A DNA stretch of 64,000 nucleotides from Trichosphaerium sp. ATCC 40318 (taxonomy: Eukaryota > Discosea > Flabellinia > Trichosidae): the NCBI GenBank assembly GCA_038496445.1, contig JALMLS010000204.1, forward strand, positions 1 to 64,000, read 5' to 3'. Made by a program: the position numbers and the translations under genes. Below the pieces are notes generated by a model. It was not told where the DNA came from and made no database searches. It worked only from the letters and a program-made list of their open reading frames with translations. Shown here piece after piece: positions 43,816-56,210 of this stretch. Every line of letters begins with the position of its first letter. Within the stretch, counting starts at the first letter, position 1.

Positions 43816-44628
43816 ATGCAAACATCTACTCCCGTACTGTTATCTCTAGTCGTAGTATTAGCTGTATCTGCTTTCGCAGCGCCTTTTCCATTCAAATCTG
43901 CTGCATTTGAATTCGTAGGGTCAGGAACTGGCCCTGATGGCGTTGCCTTGACAGTAGAAGGGGTAACAATGTTCCTAGCAACTGGAGGAAACTCATGGGA
44001 GAACTACGGCAACGTTACTACTAAGGTTAGCGGTTTTACCGTACAAAGCGAAACAATCACGATTGCAATAGAAACCTCGGTACGCTTTAGCTTGTTCTAC
44101 CGACGTAGTTCGGTTTTAGTTATTTTCTACTATGCTTACGCCTCTCTCACGCGGTAGACTACAACATACCAGATTGTAGACAATGTATGCAAAGCGCATG
44201 TTGATAGAACTGGGGGTACACCATGTACTTGGACAACCACCTCAAACGGTTTCCACGGTCAATGCACAAAGGGCGCAGTTAATGAGACACTTACTATTGT
44301 AACGAACTCAAATGGTAAACAACAGATTTCTCAACTTGATCTTCTTTTTTTTTTTAACCACTCGCAATAGGAGATATTGTATCCGTTGATACTACTACAA
44401 ATACCCCAGCAGGAATTGTACAACTTAATATTAAGGCCACAAAGATCCTACCAACTCCTGTAGACTCTGATTTTGTTGTACGGGATTTTTGGGTTTTTTG
44501 AATATCTTTTTTTTATGACTTATGAAATAATTTAGGTACCAATGATCTGCATTAGAGCTGAAAGACAAATCTCACATGAAAAGTGCCACCCAGCTCATAT
44601 TCAACACTTTTTGTCAAAAGTTCAATAA
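43816..44628 (+). CDS. Secreted protein of unknown function, ~215 aa
   Basis: The ATG at 43816-43818 opens a signal peptide with a clear cleavage site (LLSLVVVLAVSAFAAPFPF). Four exons can be joined: the first ends at IAIETS before GTACGC; the second starts TTTYQIVDNVCKAHV after gcggtag; the third starts DIVSVDTTTNTPAG; the fourth starts VPMICIRAERQI after aatttag and stops at 44626-44628. The product is Thr/Ser/Val-rich and beta-predicted, with few Cys (VCKAHV, TPCTWTTT, GQCTKGA, MICIRA) that could form disulfides. I recognise no family. It lies between the STAT-like gene and a GH19 gene, but shares no promoter with the latter. Confidence 0.65.
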
Positions 44629-44938
44629 ATAGTTTGTCAACTCCTGGTACCTCCGCTGTCATCAATGTAGAGGTTCAACTAATAACACTTAAAAAAAGAA
44701 GATATCTGTTAATTAATTTGTGTTCGATTGTCTTGAATGTTACAAATACTTTTCTTTTAGTGAACAGTAGTTCGCTCAACAGAATAGAACAAGATGTAAT
44801 TAGTACATACCCTGCAATTTGAGAAAAAAAATAACACGTTTGTGAGTACTCTTGATAGTCAAATCCAAGTACAGTACAAGTAAAAACCGAGAGCAGATAT
44901 TGTAAAAAAAGTAATCAACTTTATTTTCTTTTTTGAAC
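44629..44938. other. Convergent intergenic region
   Basis: 3' flanks of the secreted protein (plus) and the GH19 gene (minus). No other feature recognised. Confidence 0.4.
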
Positions 44939-45851
44939 TTATTGACTGTTGACATTTGTCTCTTGTTCCTCTGCGATTTGTTTTTCAGCAGCTGCTAGTT
45001 CTTCATTAACACCAAGACATGCAAGTGATTTCAAAAAGAAAGCCTGAAGAGGAAAACCCGTTAGACGAGAGGATACAGAACAGAAATAATACGTACTCTG
45101 CGTGAAGGCCATCCGTTCAATTGAGAGCAAGGTGTGTGACCACAGTTGATGATATCAGCAGTTGCTCTGTATCCATTCAAGGTACCATCACAGAATCTAC
45201 GTAGAGGATCAGTGCGCTGACTCGTGGGAACTTGAATTGTACCTGTTTAGGCTTCTTCCGGATAGATCTTGCCAAACACATGCAACAGTACCGAAACCGA
45301 TAGAAGCATGGCTAGATACGAGATCTGGGTAGTTTACAATATTGGAGCAGTTGCAACTTGCTTGACGTGCGCAAAATGCGTAGTTTCCTTTGAATGTGAG
45401 TTGAAGAGGACCACGTCCACAGTATGGAGCATCTAGAGTTTGCGTAAGCAAAAAAAACGAACATGTACGAAAGCTCGGCTCAAAACTCTTACCAGTAGCA
45501 GCGTTACATGGTCTTTGGGTCCAAAGTGTCAAACCAGCACTTTCAGTACCGATATTACCGAGAACAGCAGCCCATTGGCAAGCGTTAGTGAATACATTAC
45601 CACCTGCAAGAGCGATTTAGTAAACGAGGTGCGTTACTAAAAGGGAAATGGTTCTCAAACAAGAAAACCCGCAGTAGCGCTCATTTACCTGTATGTACAG
45701 TCATTGATTGAGCGTAAAGCTGAGCTTTAGCTGATGGAAGGTTTGAGTAAATGCACTCAAGCTCAGCAGCAGTAACAGCGTTCTTTGAGTAGCATTGAGA
45801 GAGCGCTACAGCAAAGAGAGCGCCGAGAAGAACAACAGTACGGAGTTGCAT
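44939..45851 (-). CDS. Secreted GH19 chitinase-like enzyme
   Basis: GH19 enzymes cleave chitin by an inverting mechanism. The start at 45849-45851 gives a signal peptide (MQLRTVVLLGALFAVALSQC). Then come NVFTNACQWAAVLGNIGTES (GTESAGL fits the HESGG-type catalytic Glu), TLWTQRPCNAAT, APYCGRGPLQLTFKGNYAFC (the substrate-binding YxGRGPxQLT block), IGFGTVACVW and a C-terminal DPLRRFCDGTLNGY followed by an IN-CGHTPC segment. About 220-230 residues, with no chitin-binding domain. Four or five exons with short introns; the stop is at 44939-44941. A C-terminal Glu-rich tail (EEQETNVNSQ) is unusual. Chitin or peptidoglycan as the food-derived substrate is an inference. Confidence 0.85.
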
Positions 45852-46182
45852 AGTGTCTAAAGAATAAAGCGGTTAGTACAGTACAACACTCCGGAGCATA
45901 TAAAGAGAGGACATACGTGTTGCAACAGTTTCTAAAAGTCTGGATTTGCGTTGACATTTTGTACCAATAACGATAAATAATTACGAATTTTGATCAAACA
46001 GTTTTCGTCTTTATCAACTAATAAAAAAAGATTGATGTTGTTTTTTCAAACCTACAGCTTGAATTGGGAGAATCTAATAAAGAACAAAAGGGAGACAACT
46101 TTTCATGTGAAGGGTTATTGAAATACTCAGTCAAGTTTTTTTAATGTATACATAATACAAGTTCAATTATCGCTATGTTATT
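45852..46182. other. Intergenic
   Basis: Promoter side of GH19 and 3' side of the next minus-strand gene. No feature recognised. Confidence 0.4.
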
Positions 46183-48016
46183 CTAACAGAGTAAAACAAA
46201 AATCAAGGCAATAAAAAGACCTGCTGCTTTAGCTACGAATCCAGTTGAAGGAACAGTATCTACAGGAGCAGAAGGCATTGTGTGGCTATGCTCAGTAGGA
46301 GATTCTGTAGTCGTAGCAGCTGCGTGGACTTGAACACCAAATTGGGTAAAAATCATAGATTCGTGTTGTGTATCATCATCAAATTTGATTTGGGTGATAA
46401 GCATCCAGTTTCCAGAGAATGGGAAGTTAAAGTTGATTAACAACTTGGATCCCAAGTGTTTAGTCTCATCAAATCCCCCAATAGCATGATTATGCGCACA
46501 AGCATCATCAGAATGAGTGTCACCCTTGGGAAACACTGTTAGCTAAAAGACTTTTTTTTGATTTCTTTTTTTGGAAGAATCTCACGTACGTGATCTCTTT
46601 TGTGGTGACCAGTAGTGTCGTTATGAGAATCATGTGTGCTGTTATCTTGAGTACCATGGACATGATAAAAGTAGGATTTATCTCTATCTTCGTGAACGAA
46701 GACTTGGAAAAAAGATAAGTACTCGAACTCGTCGCGTAAGTAAAAAAAGGCTCAGCTTTCACGTACTAGCATGCATTGGCGCGTCCAAGTATGGTAGGAT
46801 GTTGGCTAGCTCTGAACCGTCTGGTTTGTAGAAGCTAAACGCAACTGATACACAATTCTCAGCGTGAACCATCTCTCCTCCGTTTACTTTAACGTCTACC
46901 TTATGACCACCAGGTAAAAGGTTATCAGCGAATGAAACGTGTTCTACGTATTGGTCTTCACCAACGAGTTCGTAGGTCTTGAAATGCTACGCGAGTAGTT
47001 AGATAGGTGTCCATTAACGAAAGATTTTTTATGATTTCGTACCCTCGATGTATCAAAGTTATCGATTACTGGAGTGCTTTGAGCAGGTCCAGTAACTTCA
47101 ATGGTAGTATAAACATCAATGACGCTATTGGGAGTAAGAACAGAACAGTAAAAACGGAGAAGGAAGGAGAAATTACGCACGTTTTGTTTCCATCAACTTC
47201 ATGTAAAAAGTCAATACCAACAATCCACTTGCCGCCAAGAGGGAAGGTAGTATTAATTAAATCTAACACGCTAGTCAGTATAAATAAAAAGTGATTTTAT
47301 CGCACATTTCTCTTCAGCGTTAGACGCGTGAATATCAGTGGTCCAATCCTACGAGCATTATTGTGAGCATTCGCTATCACACGCGTTTTATCTCTTCTTA
47401 CCTCCGGATGAGTATGTACTATGTGAGAGTAGTCGTGTGCAAGCAAGATAACATGGATAAACCTATTTTGAAGAAAGTTAGAGTCAAGATGTTGTATTTT
47501 ATACGGAATTCTTTTCAGAGCCTTACCTGTCGTGGATGAGATGTAATGTACTAGTATTTACGAATGAATCCAAGTGGGTTGGTTTTAGTTCCAATGTAAT
47601 CTCTTGGCTAGCAATGAACTAAAAATGATCATCAGCGTGTTTAAAATTCGAAAAAAAAGGTGTAGTAGCATAGTACAGGTGGTAGAGCAATTAGGGAGTT
47701 CTCTTTCCCGACCGAATTTCGAAATAAAAAAAAAGTAGTAATATCATTTTAGTTTAAACGCTTTAGTGGGGTACTACTCATAATGAGTAGCGTGTTTTCG
47801 AAAAAATCAGACGAATTGCGTGGTTACTCTTCGCAAATTTCGTTTTTTTTGTCTGAAAAAAAACAAAACACGTACTGCTCCACCGCCTTGTCTTGTTACT
47901 TCCAAGTCATATCCTTCAGTTGTAGAGTGAGGATCGCCATGATCTTGTGTGTACGCGTTAATACACGCAGCTATGATCAAGAAAAGCGCAAGTGTGGTCG
48001 TCAGTTGTAACATCAT
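46183..48016 (-). CDS. Secreted, probably GPI-anchored His-rich two-domain protein
   Basis: The start at 48014-48016 gives a signal peptide (MMLQLTTTLALFLIIAACIN). Two related beta-sandwich-like units can be read. The first has LHLIHDRRFIHVILLAHDYS, THPEDWT and TTFPLGGKWIVGIDFLH. The second has KVDVKVNGG-like strands, FYFSSFQVFV-like strands, HAIGGFDETKHLGS and FPFSGNWMLITQIKFDD. The pattern of His-x-His-Pro followed by F-P-x-x-G-x-W/Y-x-x-x-x-x-F occurs in bacterial periplasmic metal-handling or unknown domains; a copper/metal link is an inference from His clusters only. The C-terminus has a Thr/Ser/Pro stretch and a hydrophobic end (AAGLFIALIFVLLC) fitting a GPI signal. Many short introns, and not all exon joins were proved. 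Confidence 0.6.
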
Positions 48017-48929
48017 CGTTTTATGCTTGCTTTTGCTACACCAAATTAGGGAAACTTACGCAAATTTTGTTCCCAAACAACAAGCGTATTTTAGCGCTTT
48101 TGGAACGTACCGTGGCGATTTTGTAAAATAGCGTGGTTTTTAACAACAGTACGACGCGTCGATTTATATGTTTTGCCTGCAAGTGCCTTGTAGTGCTTTT
48201 GAGCAATGTTTTAGGGCTACCATTTTCTCCCCCTTTTTCCGGAGCTACCAGCAGCGTTTGAATTACCGCTATTGGTTTCCTTAGTATCCTCGAAACCATA
48301 TTTGTGACTTCCGCAACAATCCAACGTTATTACCAATATGGATTACTTGCGCTAGTAAGAACCGCCTGAGCAAAACCCAATTTTGTCCACTGAGTCTGAG
48401 TTTCTGTACTATTTTATGCTAGTGTGGCTTGTAATACCGCGAGAAGGTGTATTTTGGGGCGGGTGGTTGCTTTCGGCCTGGTTTATCGGTGTCGGGTGGA
48501 ATAGTCGGCTACTTCTTTCACAAAGTCTATTTAGCACGCACATTGAATATAAGTAGGGTAATAAGGGTATTGAAGAGGTAACCTGAACGAGCTTTAGCAA
48601 TGATTGTAGTGATCAAAAAAGGCTGTAACCAACAAGAATGAAGAATTACCTCGAGGTGTTGGCGTATTTGCTCGACTTCTGCTTGTGGGACTTAAACAAT
48701 TGCCCGAAAACTGCCTTAAGAGCCCGAATACGCCCGAAAGTTGTCAATACAAATTATTTCGACTTGCAACAAACTTAAAAAAATATGGCCCGCGTAAATA
48801 GCCTTTATTTACAAGAGTATAATACAAGTAACATGTGTTGTGTCTATTTGTCACTGAGTCACCCAAGGTAAGGTTACTGATAAAAGTACAATCTATGTCA
48901 CAAAAATTGGCGACTAAAAGCGCGCTTTC
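48017..48929. other. Intergenic, ~900 bp
   Basis: No exon with protein character or splice context was recognised. The 48.4-48.6 kb part is richer in G+C than its surroundings, but I could not assign an RNA gene. It includes the promoter of the His-rich protein gene. Confidence 0.35.
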
Positions 48930-51226
48930 TTATGCATAGGTTTTCCAATGCTCAGTTTTGAGCCGTTTAGGCATTGGCATTTCAATACTAGAGTTTAAGA
49001 ATGCGCTGTAAGCGTACTCGTCATCAACAGGTGTAAAACATGGCGTATCTAAAAAACCAGTGCCAGCGAGTGGTTGTAGCACATGAGGTTGTAATACTTC
49101 ATGTATTGGGGCCTAGAGAAGGATTTAGTTTTTAAGTTAAAGGGAAGGGTAGCATCGTACCTCTAAAGGCATAATTGGCTCTGATTTGTAGAAGCTATCT
49201 TTTACCTCACCAGGTTCTGGATGTCTAAACGAAGTATTGTGTTGCATAAGACCACTGTACGAGTAAAATCCTCCAGATTGACCGTGACCATAGGAATAAT
49301 TACTGTTACTGCAAGTTTCTGATTCTGTTTGACTGGCTGTGCTATAGCTGTTGCTGTAGCTATCACCATTGTGATACCAACCATGTATATCAGTTGAATC
49401 TTCAGTTTCAACATAGCTCTCACAAAGGGACTCAACACAAGACTCTTCTTCCTATCGATAACGGTTAGAAACTATATTTGAAATGACCGAATTTACCTGA
49501 AAAGGAGTTGCAGATTCAACTCTTTCATTTTGCTTCTCTACAGTATTGTTGGAGCGCGGCGAAAGCATTTTGTTAGTTGCTGGCCAATAAGGTCGATTCA
49601 TGACGCAATTCGTAACAGGGACGTCATAACACTCAGTGCCGCTGCTACGGTCTGAATCCGCAGTCATAAAAATGCTGTTTCCTCGAGTAACCATACCATC
49701 CGTCGTAGGTGCGCAAGGAGAAGTCGTGCGGTCCAACTAAACGCACAATTGTTAGCTCAACCTAAAAAGTGACTGTGTACCAAAAAAAAAAGAAAGAAAG
49801 TTGTTAGTTGTAAAAGTTAACGCCTTACCTTCAAAGATACTACGCGCGCTTTTACTACGCGCATAGCGCCAAGAGAGGCTGCTTGTCTTGTAAGTTTTGG
49901 TTTTCCATTTCTACCCAAAGGAGGTGCTTCCCAACGCAGCTTTGGCCTTGGTTTGGTCTTTTTTCTCGTATTTGAAGTCTTTTCTGATATCGCCTTTTTG
50001 GTTTGTTTACTTTTGTCTTTCTGCAGTTGTACGCCACTCGAGCGCGTTTTATGCGTGCTGAACATATTTATATCGCAGTCTGGTGCTTGCGTAGAAGACT
50101 GTTTTTCGCTTTTAACCTTTACAGTTTCGTTGCTTTCTAAAAGGCGCTTTCTATCGGCATCAAGCTCTTGTTGTTTCTTAACTTGGCGTTTTAAAGTTGA
50201 GTTCCACCGATTCTTCACCGCGTTCGCAGGACTGAATATTATTTTAACACGAGGGGTTTTTGTGTTCGTTTTAGTATAACGTACCGGCCTGGTAGTGACT
50301 TTGAAATTTCAGACCACTTGCTTCCAAATTTGTCGTGAAGTTCGATTATAATTTCATCTTCTTTCTCAAGCCATTTGGCGTTTATAATTTCGGGGTCTAG
50401 ATGATTGTACCATCTTTCTCTACATTGCTTGCCGTTCCTTCCTAGGAAGACTGATTAGAATTCCGAAAATAAATTAGGCTTTTTAAACTGTCTTTTGTGC
50501 TCGTATCACAACGAAAGTTTGTCACAAGATGGATCATAATACATAGTATTACACAGACAACCGTCAGCGAATACTGATTGCTTGAAGCTGCGAAACTTTC
50601 TTTTTTTGTAATATCAATTACCTGATGCTATGTCCTTTGCAATCTTGCTCCAACTCTTGGTACCGTGTTTTTCCACTAATTTACGGACCATATCATCTTC
50701 CTAGTATACACGTGTTACACTGGCTTGGAAATTGGCTGAGCCGTACCAAAACAGTCCAACGACCTTTAACTAACGCTGGATTAGTAACGCGTTGCCATCT
50801 ATGCAGACATTGAACGTCTGTGCGGTCGGGTATGTATGACGCAATCAATTTCCAATTTTTCGGCCCGTATCGCTTTACTACACTACGAAGTACTTTATCC
50901 TAGCATTTGTTAGGAAAAAAATCGCTAAAACATGTTTTGTTTTTTGCATTGCACTAGAGAACGTGAAAAGTAGGAAAACAAATATTATCATGCAAACGAA
51001 GCTAGTTTATAGCACTATTGATGAATTAAAAGAATCAGCGCACCTCCGATTTTGTCCATCTCCCTTTTACGTTTCGCAGGTTGTGTACATAAGGGCCGAA
51101 CTCACCAGCATTAAAACTATGCTATTTGAGCTAAAGATCGCTATTCTACAAGAAATTTACATACCCTTTTTTATTGGTCTTTTGCTTGGTTTGCTTCTCT
51201 GATAGGCGCTTCGCCTTCCTCTTCAT
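48930..51226 (-). CDS. R1R2R3 Myb transcription factor
   Basis: Three-repeat Mybs regulate cell-cycle genes in animals, plants and amoebae. Read minus strand: R1 starts GRWTKSEDKVLRSVVKRYG, with IPDRTDVQCLHRWQRVTNP, which is very close to c-Myb R1. R2 has EDDMVRKLVEKHGTKSWSKI and GRNGKQCRERWYNHLDP. R3 has KWLEKEDEIIIELHDKFGSK and LPGRPANAVKNRWNSTLKRQ, joined across a GTACGT intron. A basic linker (SLGAMRVVKARVVSLK) follows, then an Asn/Ser/Thr-rich region with YSNSYSTASQTES-type sequence. The C-terminal end contains PKRLKTEHWKTYA, stop at 48930-48932. The first exon is uncertain: MKRKAKRLSEKQ at 51224-51226 is the best candidate start, but I could not make every phase agree. Confidence 0.85.
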
Positions 51227-52011
51227 AGTATTAAAACTATTCAAATGTCAGCAAGATACAAATATCTCACTGAAGGTGAGGCAACCGCTTTTATTTATAA
51301 CCGTAAGATACTTAAAATACAAATTAAGTCCTAGCTCTTTGGGAATTGACTAGATCGGTTTGGTAGTAAGGCACAGGCTTAGTATTAGCGTTGCGAATAC
51401 GTGTAGTACATTTACAGACAATAATTATACGTTATTCGTTGTATATTTGATTAATTACGACCTGCGCCCGTACGTACGATGTGGAAGCGCTAATACGTCA
51501 TTGTGCATGTCACACTCTACAGTATCGCAGAAAAGGCTTCGTGCGCACTCAATAGTTACGTTCACAACCATAGTTCGCGAGTGTTGTAACCACTTTTTAT
51601 TTTTCTTCAAACGCTCCTAGTTTTTAAGGCTTTACGTACCAACCATCTCCGAAGTTTAAATTCACGCCTCCAGATACCCCCCAAGCGCGCTCCACTTCGA
51701 ACCTGGTTTAACGAGCTTGAGATTACATGTAGGCAAAATCTTTTTTACTAGCGATTCATTGCACATTCACCCACTCTGTCACAGATACTATAAATATTGA
51801 GTCGGGCCTTTTATGTTACATAAAGTTACTACCACGTGATTTTTAGGCGCATTGATGGACTCCGTACTTACAATATTACAAAGTACAATGATTCAGTTGT
51901 ATCTCAAATAGTTTATGCTTACCAGTTTCAGAGGCGTAGACGTGCACAAAAGAAACTATTATTTACTCTATTTATTATTTCTAACACTTTTTGTTGGATT
52001 CCCAAAATAAA
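51227..52011. other. Intergenic, ~785 bp
   Basis: Separates the Myb gene start from the 3' end of the third F-box/LRR gene. Several short plus-strand open stretches have no protein character. One CACGTG near 51833. Confidence 0.4.
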
Positions 52012-53615
52012 TCAACCCCAGTTTCCGTATAATTTAACACCTAGAGCTTTTACTGCTTCACCAGTGATTCTAGTTCTTCTTATATCAACAGATTGAAGAC
52101 TTTTCAAACCAGAAATAGCATCATCTGTTAACTGAGAACAACCAGTAAGATAAAGAGTATTTATCCCTTCCAAAGATTTAACACCTTCATTCGTTATTTT
52201 TAAGCAATCTCCTAAATCCATGTACTCAACTCCTTTCACTGCTTTTAGACCTTCATCAGTGATATTAATACAACCTTCTACAAATATCCACTTTGCTCCA
52301 GCAATACCCTTGAGACCTCTATCAGTAATATTTACACAAAATGACATGAATATCTTCTCAACACCGCTCAAAGCAACAATGCCCTCGTCAGTCAGTTGAT
52401 TACATTTTGACATGTGTATCTCTCTTACACCTGCGAGTGCTTTGACACCTTCATCTGTAATCCTGGAGCACTTATCTAGATGTATTGACTCGATACCAGC
52501 AAGTGTTTGAAGCCAAGCGTCAGTGGCTGGCATTCCGTCAATACTAATGGTCTTGACATTTTTAAGAAATTTTATGCCTGTAAGCCCAACACTTGAAGAA
52601 TCAAGGTAAATTGATGTTACAGTACTACCAATATACTGCATAGCTTTAGATGTTACCAAATGACAATATTGGATCTTTAGAGATGAGACACCTTTTAGGT
52701 GTTCAATTCCTTTATCAGTTATATTTCTACATCTCGAAATAAAAATTGAATGAGCGCCTGCCAATGACTTCAATCCTTCATCTTGTATACTTTGATTATT
52801 GCATAGACTGATCTTATACAAATTATCACTACTAATACTCTTAAGACCAACATCAGTTATATCAGTAGAATCAGCAAAAAGAGTGTGAACTCCAACTAAG
52901 TGTTTGATTCCAGCATCAGTGATATCACATCCATTGATATTAACATGATGTGCTCCAGCAAATGCTGCTACAGCTTCATCTGTTATCTTTGTATAGCTAA
53001 CATCGACTTTATACACACCAGCAAGAGCTTGGTAACCCTTATCGGTGACAAGAGGACAAGAGTATATTTCAATAGTATGAATTCTTTTTGAAATAATAGA
53101 TATAATCTCATCTGTAATTGTTGGACATTTTTGGATGTTTATGTGATGTACGCCTTGTAGATTTATCAAATCTTTGATATCGCCGATGTATTTCTTTAGT
53201 TTTATTGGTGTATTCCTTAATAGCGATTTATGTTTGATAATAAACTTGAGATTGTTTCGGTTCGATACTCTGTATTTATGGAACCCTGTGTGCTCAAAAA
53301 TGACGTTACGCATCAGCCAACAAGTCTGAGATATTGGTATTCGCGTTGTAGGGATGAATGTACATATTAGAGCGATTAATTCTGTTGGTAAGCTGAAAAT
53401 ACTAATAAAGTGGCGTTAGCGATAGAAATTAGGTGTAAAGCGCAAGAAACAATGATTTATAGCAAGAACGTGGTTTGGCGGTTAAAACAATCGAAAAGTT
53501 TTAATTAGACACAAGGATAAGCGCAAACGCGTCGAAAGCGGGGTTTTTGAAACCGGTAGCGTTACAGACACAATACAAAAGAAAATACATCATACTCTTG
53601 CGTTTTGTCTCCCAT
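52012..53615 (-). CDS. F-box / leucine-rich-repeat protein (copy 3)
   Basis: The long exon (52012 to about 53392) encodes an F-box-like start (LPTELIALICTFIPTTRIP, then SQTCWLMRNVIF) and about 15 AMN1-type LRRs. In this copy many repeats keep the canonical Cys (IDGC, LDKCSRITDEG, MSKCNQLTDEG, VEGCINITDEG), unlike copy 1. A likely first exon is MGDKTQ at 53613-53615. Its donor GTATGA joins the acceptor attttcag just before LPTEL in the right phase, though the ~200-nt intron is long for this genome. Probable SCF ubiquitin-ligase adaptor, substrate unknown. The frame is intact throughout. Confidence 0.8.
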
Positions 53616-53871
53616 GGCGTCGGGAAGTTACATCAAATTGATAACCAAGCGTAACGAGGAGATATTAGACTAATATTAGCGAAACGTTTCGATTTGGAAG
53701 TCAATACCATTCTTGGCGACTAAGCCAATTAAAATAGCTGTCAGTGGCTTCGGCACGGTGTTCAACAAGTCTGAGTGTCCTTTGACGCATTGGTTGTACC
53801 GAGTTCCTGCAGGGATCACTTAAGGGGTTCGAAGGAACTAGCAGTACAAAACCGTTTATTAAATACCAACG

Positions 53872-56210
53872 ATGGGTGATAAAAGTGCTGAAGTAGCAAG
53901 GATAGCACAGAGATATGCAGCGTTTCAAAGAGAACAAAATGCTGCTCTCCAGGCTGACAAAAATGCTAGAATTCAGCAAAATCTAGTACAAGCTGATGCT
54001 GTTATCGCAGGGGAAGAAAAACAAAAACTAGACGCCAAACAAGCTGAAATTGACAAACTTCAACAAAATGGTACGTTAACCCTTTACTGACGCGTCAGCA
54101 AGTAAAATACTATTTTTTTCAAAATGACAAAAACAAAATAACGTGATTGTCTAGCCAACGCTGCTTGTGCTTCGCTTCAGTCTAAGTATTGGCAACACCA
54201 GTTGGACAAAAAGTTCTTCGACATGGACACCAAAGTCGAGATAGGTGCGGGCGCTTCAGCTACCGTCTACAAGGTATCATACAAGTCTCCTGGATGCCGC
54301 ACAATTCAAGTTGCCTTGAAGGTAATGACACACCATGTTTGTTAACAGAACCAAAAACGAAACGTTTTTTGCTTTTTTTTTTTAAATGTTTGGAGACATG
54401 ACACTGTTAGGTGTTTACGACTAGTAATGCTATTGGATCAACAGAAACTGTAGCGTACATGCAAGATGAAACGAAACTTTTATCAAAACTAGCGTAAGGC
54501 CTTACAACACAAAAACCGCTTCAAAAATCCAAGAGAAAAAAAACGTGTGCTAATTTTTTTTTACCCACAGCAAATGTCATCACGAAAATATTGTCACTTT
54601 TTATGGTCTCATATTTGATGGGATTAAACCTACGGCTATAGCGCTGGAATATGTAAATGGTACGTCGACAACACAAAGAAGAAAATTTCCGAAAGAAAAA
54701 AATACATTCAAATATTTTCTTCCTTTTGAACTTACAAGAACAGGGAGAGACTTGTATTATTATTTATACACTGACAAGAATTTTCGCTTTACTCTTGAAC
54801 AAAAGAACACTATCATAAGTAAGATTATTCAAGCGATGGCGTATGTTCATGAACACATTGGCGTAAGTGACTTGTTTTTTCAATATTAATAATTATTTCT
54901 TTAAGTCCTTTCTATTCATTTGTTATTTCTACTACTCCTCAGTTATTTAGTGTTAATATTTTTATAGATTATACACAGAGATATAAAATCAAGCAATATT
55001 ATGGTATTAAAACAACGCCTGTTTACAACAGAATCCAAAAAAACCCAACTCTGTTAATTGGTTTTTTTTTCATTAGATTATGCATGATGGTGATCACTAC
55101 GTCCCTAAGATAACTGACTTTGGCGTTGGTAAAGAATTATCAAATAACTTAGTATCATCGTTGGGTAGTGGAGGCGCAACAGTTACAGCAATGACATGTA
55201 ACCAGGGTACGTAATAAAGTAACATGTTTAACCTTCCAATCTTTTAATAAGCAAATCCTACTAACTGATACTAGGTACTCCATTGTGGATGGCACCAGAG
55301 GTGATGAGAGGTCAACCATACAACCAAAGTTGTGATGTTTATTCTTTTGGATTAGTCGTATACGAACTGGCTACTGGAAAGTTGCCTTGGCCAAAGACGA
55401 TAACCTTACTTGAGCTCAAAAATAACATATGCCGATTTAAAAAACGACCAATTATTCCAAAGGATTGCGACCCAAACCTCAAGCATCTCATGGAGATATG
55501 CTGGGCCGAGAACCAGGAGAAGAGACCATCTTTCATTGCTCTTGAGTCGCTAAGGATACAAAATGAAGACCATAAGCGCAGAGCAACGATGAAAGCAGTC
55601 AAACAAGCTGAAGAACTCGAGAAAACACTTGTACTGTCGAAGTACATGAGTTTTATGATACACCCTTGCTTTTGCTTATATATCATGTTTAGGTTGATTC
55701 ATGTAGCAACATGTGTGGAAGATACTTGTAATAACCCTTTCGTTGGTTACAAAACATCCGCAATGGTTCGCACAACGCTAGAGATAGCTTTAGACGATTT
55801 ACAGGCAATATCACGTGAGTACTTTTTGTATTTTTCGTTTTAGTTTTTGTGGACACGGGGAACCACTATGATTTGTCCATTTGCTTGATACTACCGAAAT
55901 CGTAAAGATATACATAATAAGTTGTTGAATCCTTGTTGTATGCAAGCACTCACACGTCAAAATCGTTTCACTATTCTTATTATTTTCTTATTTAGTACAA
56001 CTTAAAGACCTTTCTATGAAACGAGAAGAAGAGAGGGTAAAAACCCTCACAAACAAATCCATCTCAATGCTAGAAACACTTAAAAAAGTAGATACAATAG
56101 CAGAAATGTTTAGAATAGCTCCAGAGCGTGCTTTAAAAGACCTAAAGCTCTTGGATGGAAATCTTAATAACACAATTAGTTATTGCATAGATGTATACGG
56201 TAACAAGTAA
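53872..56210 (+). CDS. Protein kinase, TKL-like, with N-terminal coiled coil and UBA-like tail
   Basis: The ATG at 53872 gives a ~65-residue charged helical region (MGDKSAEVARIAQRYAAFQR, then AGEEKQKLDAKQAEIDKL). The kinase domain has IGAGASATVYKVSY (Gly loop), VALKVF (Lys), HENIVTFYGL, IIHRDIKSSNIM (catalytic loop), ITDFGVGKE (DFG), GTPLWMAPEVM (activation-loop end), CDVYSFGLVVYELATGKLPW and CWAENQEKRPSF. All catalytic residues are present, and the W-A-P-E and C-W-x-x-x-x-x-x-R-P forms are those of tyrosine-kinase-like (TKL/MLK/DPYK) families. HRDIKSSN predicts Ser/Thr specificity. After it come a charged helix (EDHKRRATMKAVKQAEELE) and a last exon with helices ending NLNNTISYCIDVYGNK, reminiscent of a small UBA-like fold. 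About nine exons, stop at 56208-56210. Confidence 0.88.
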
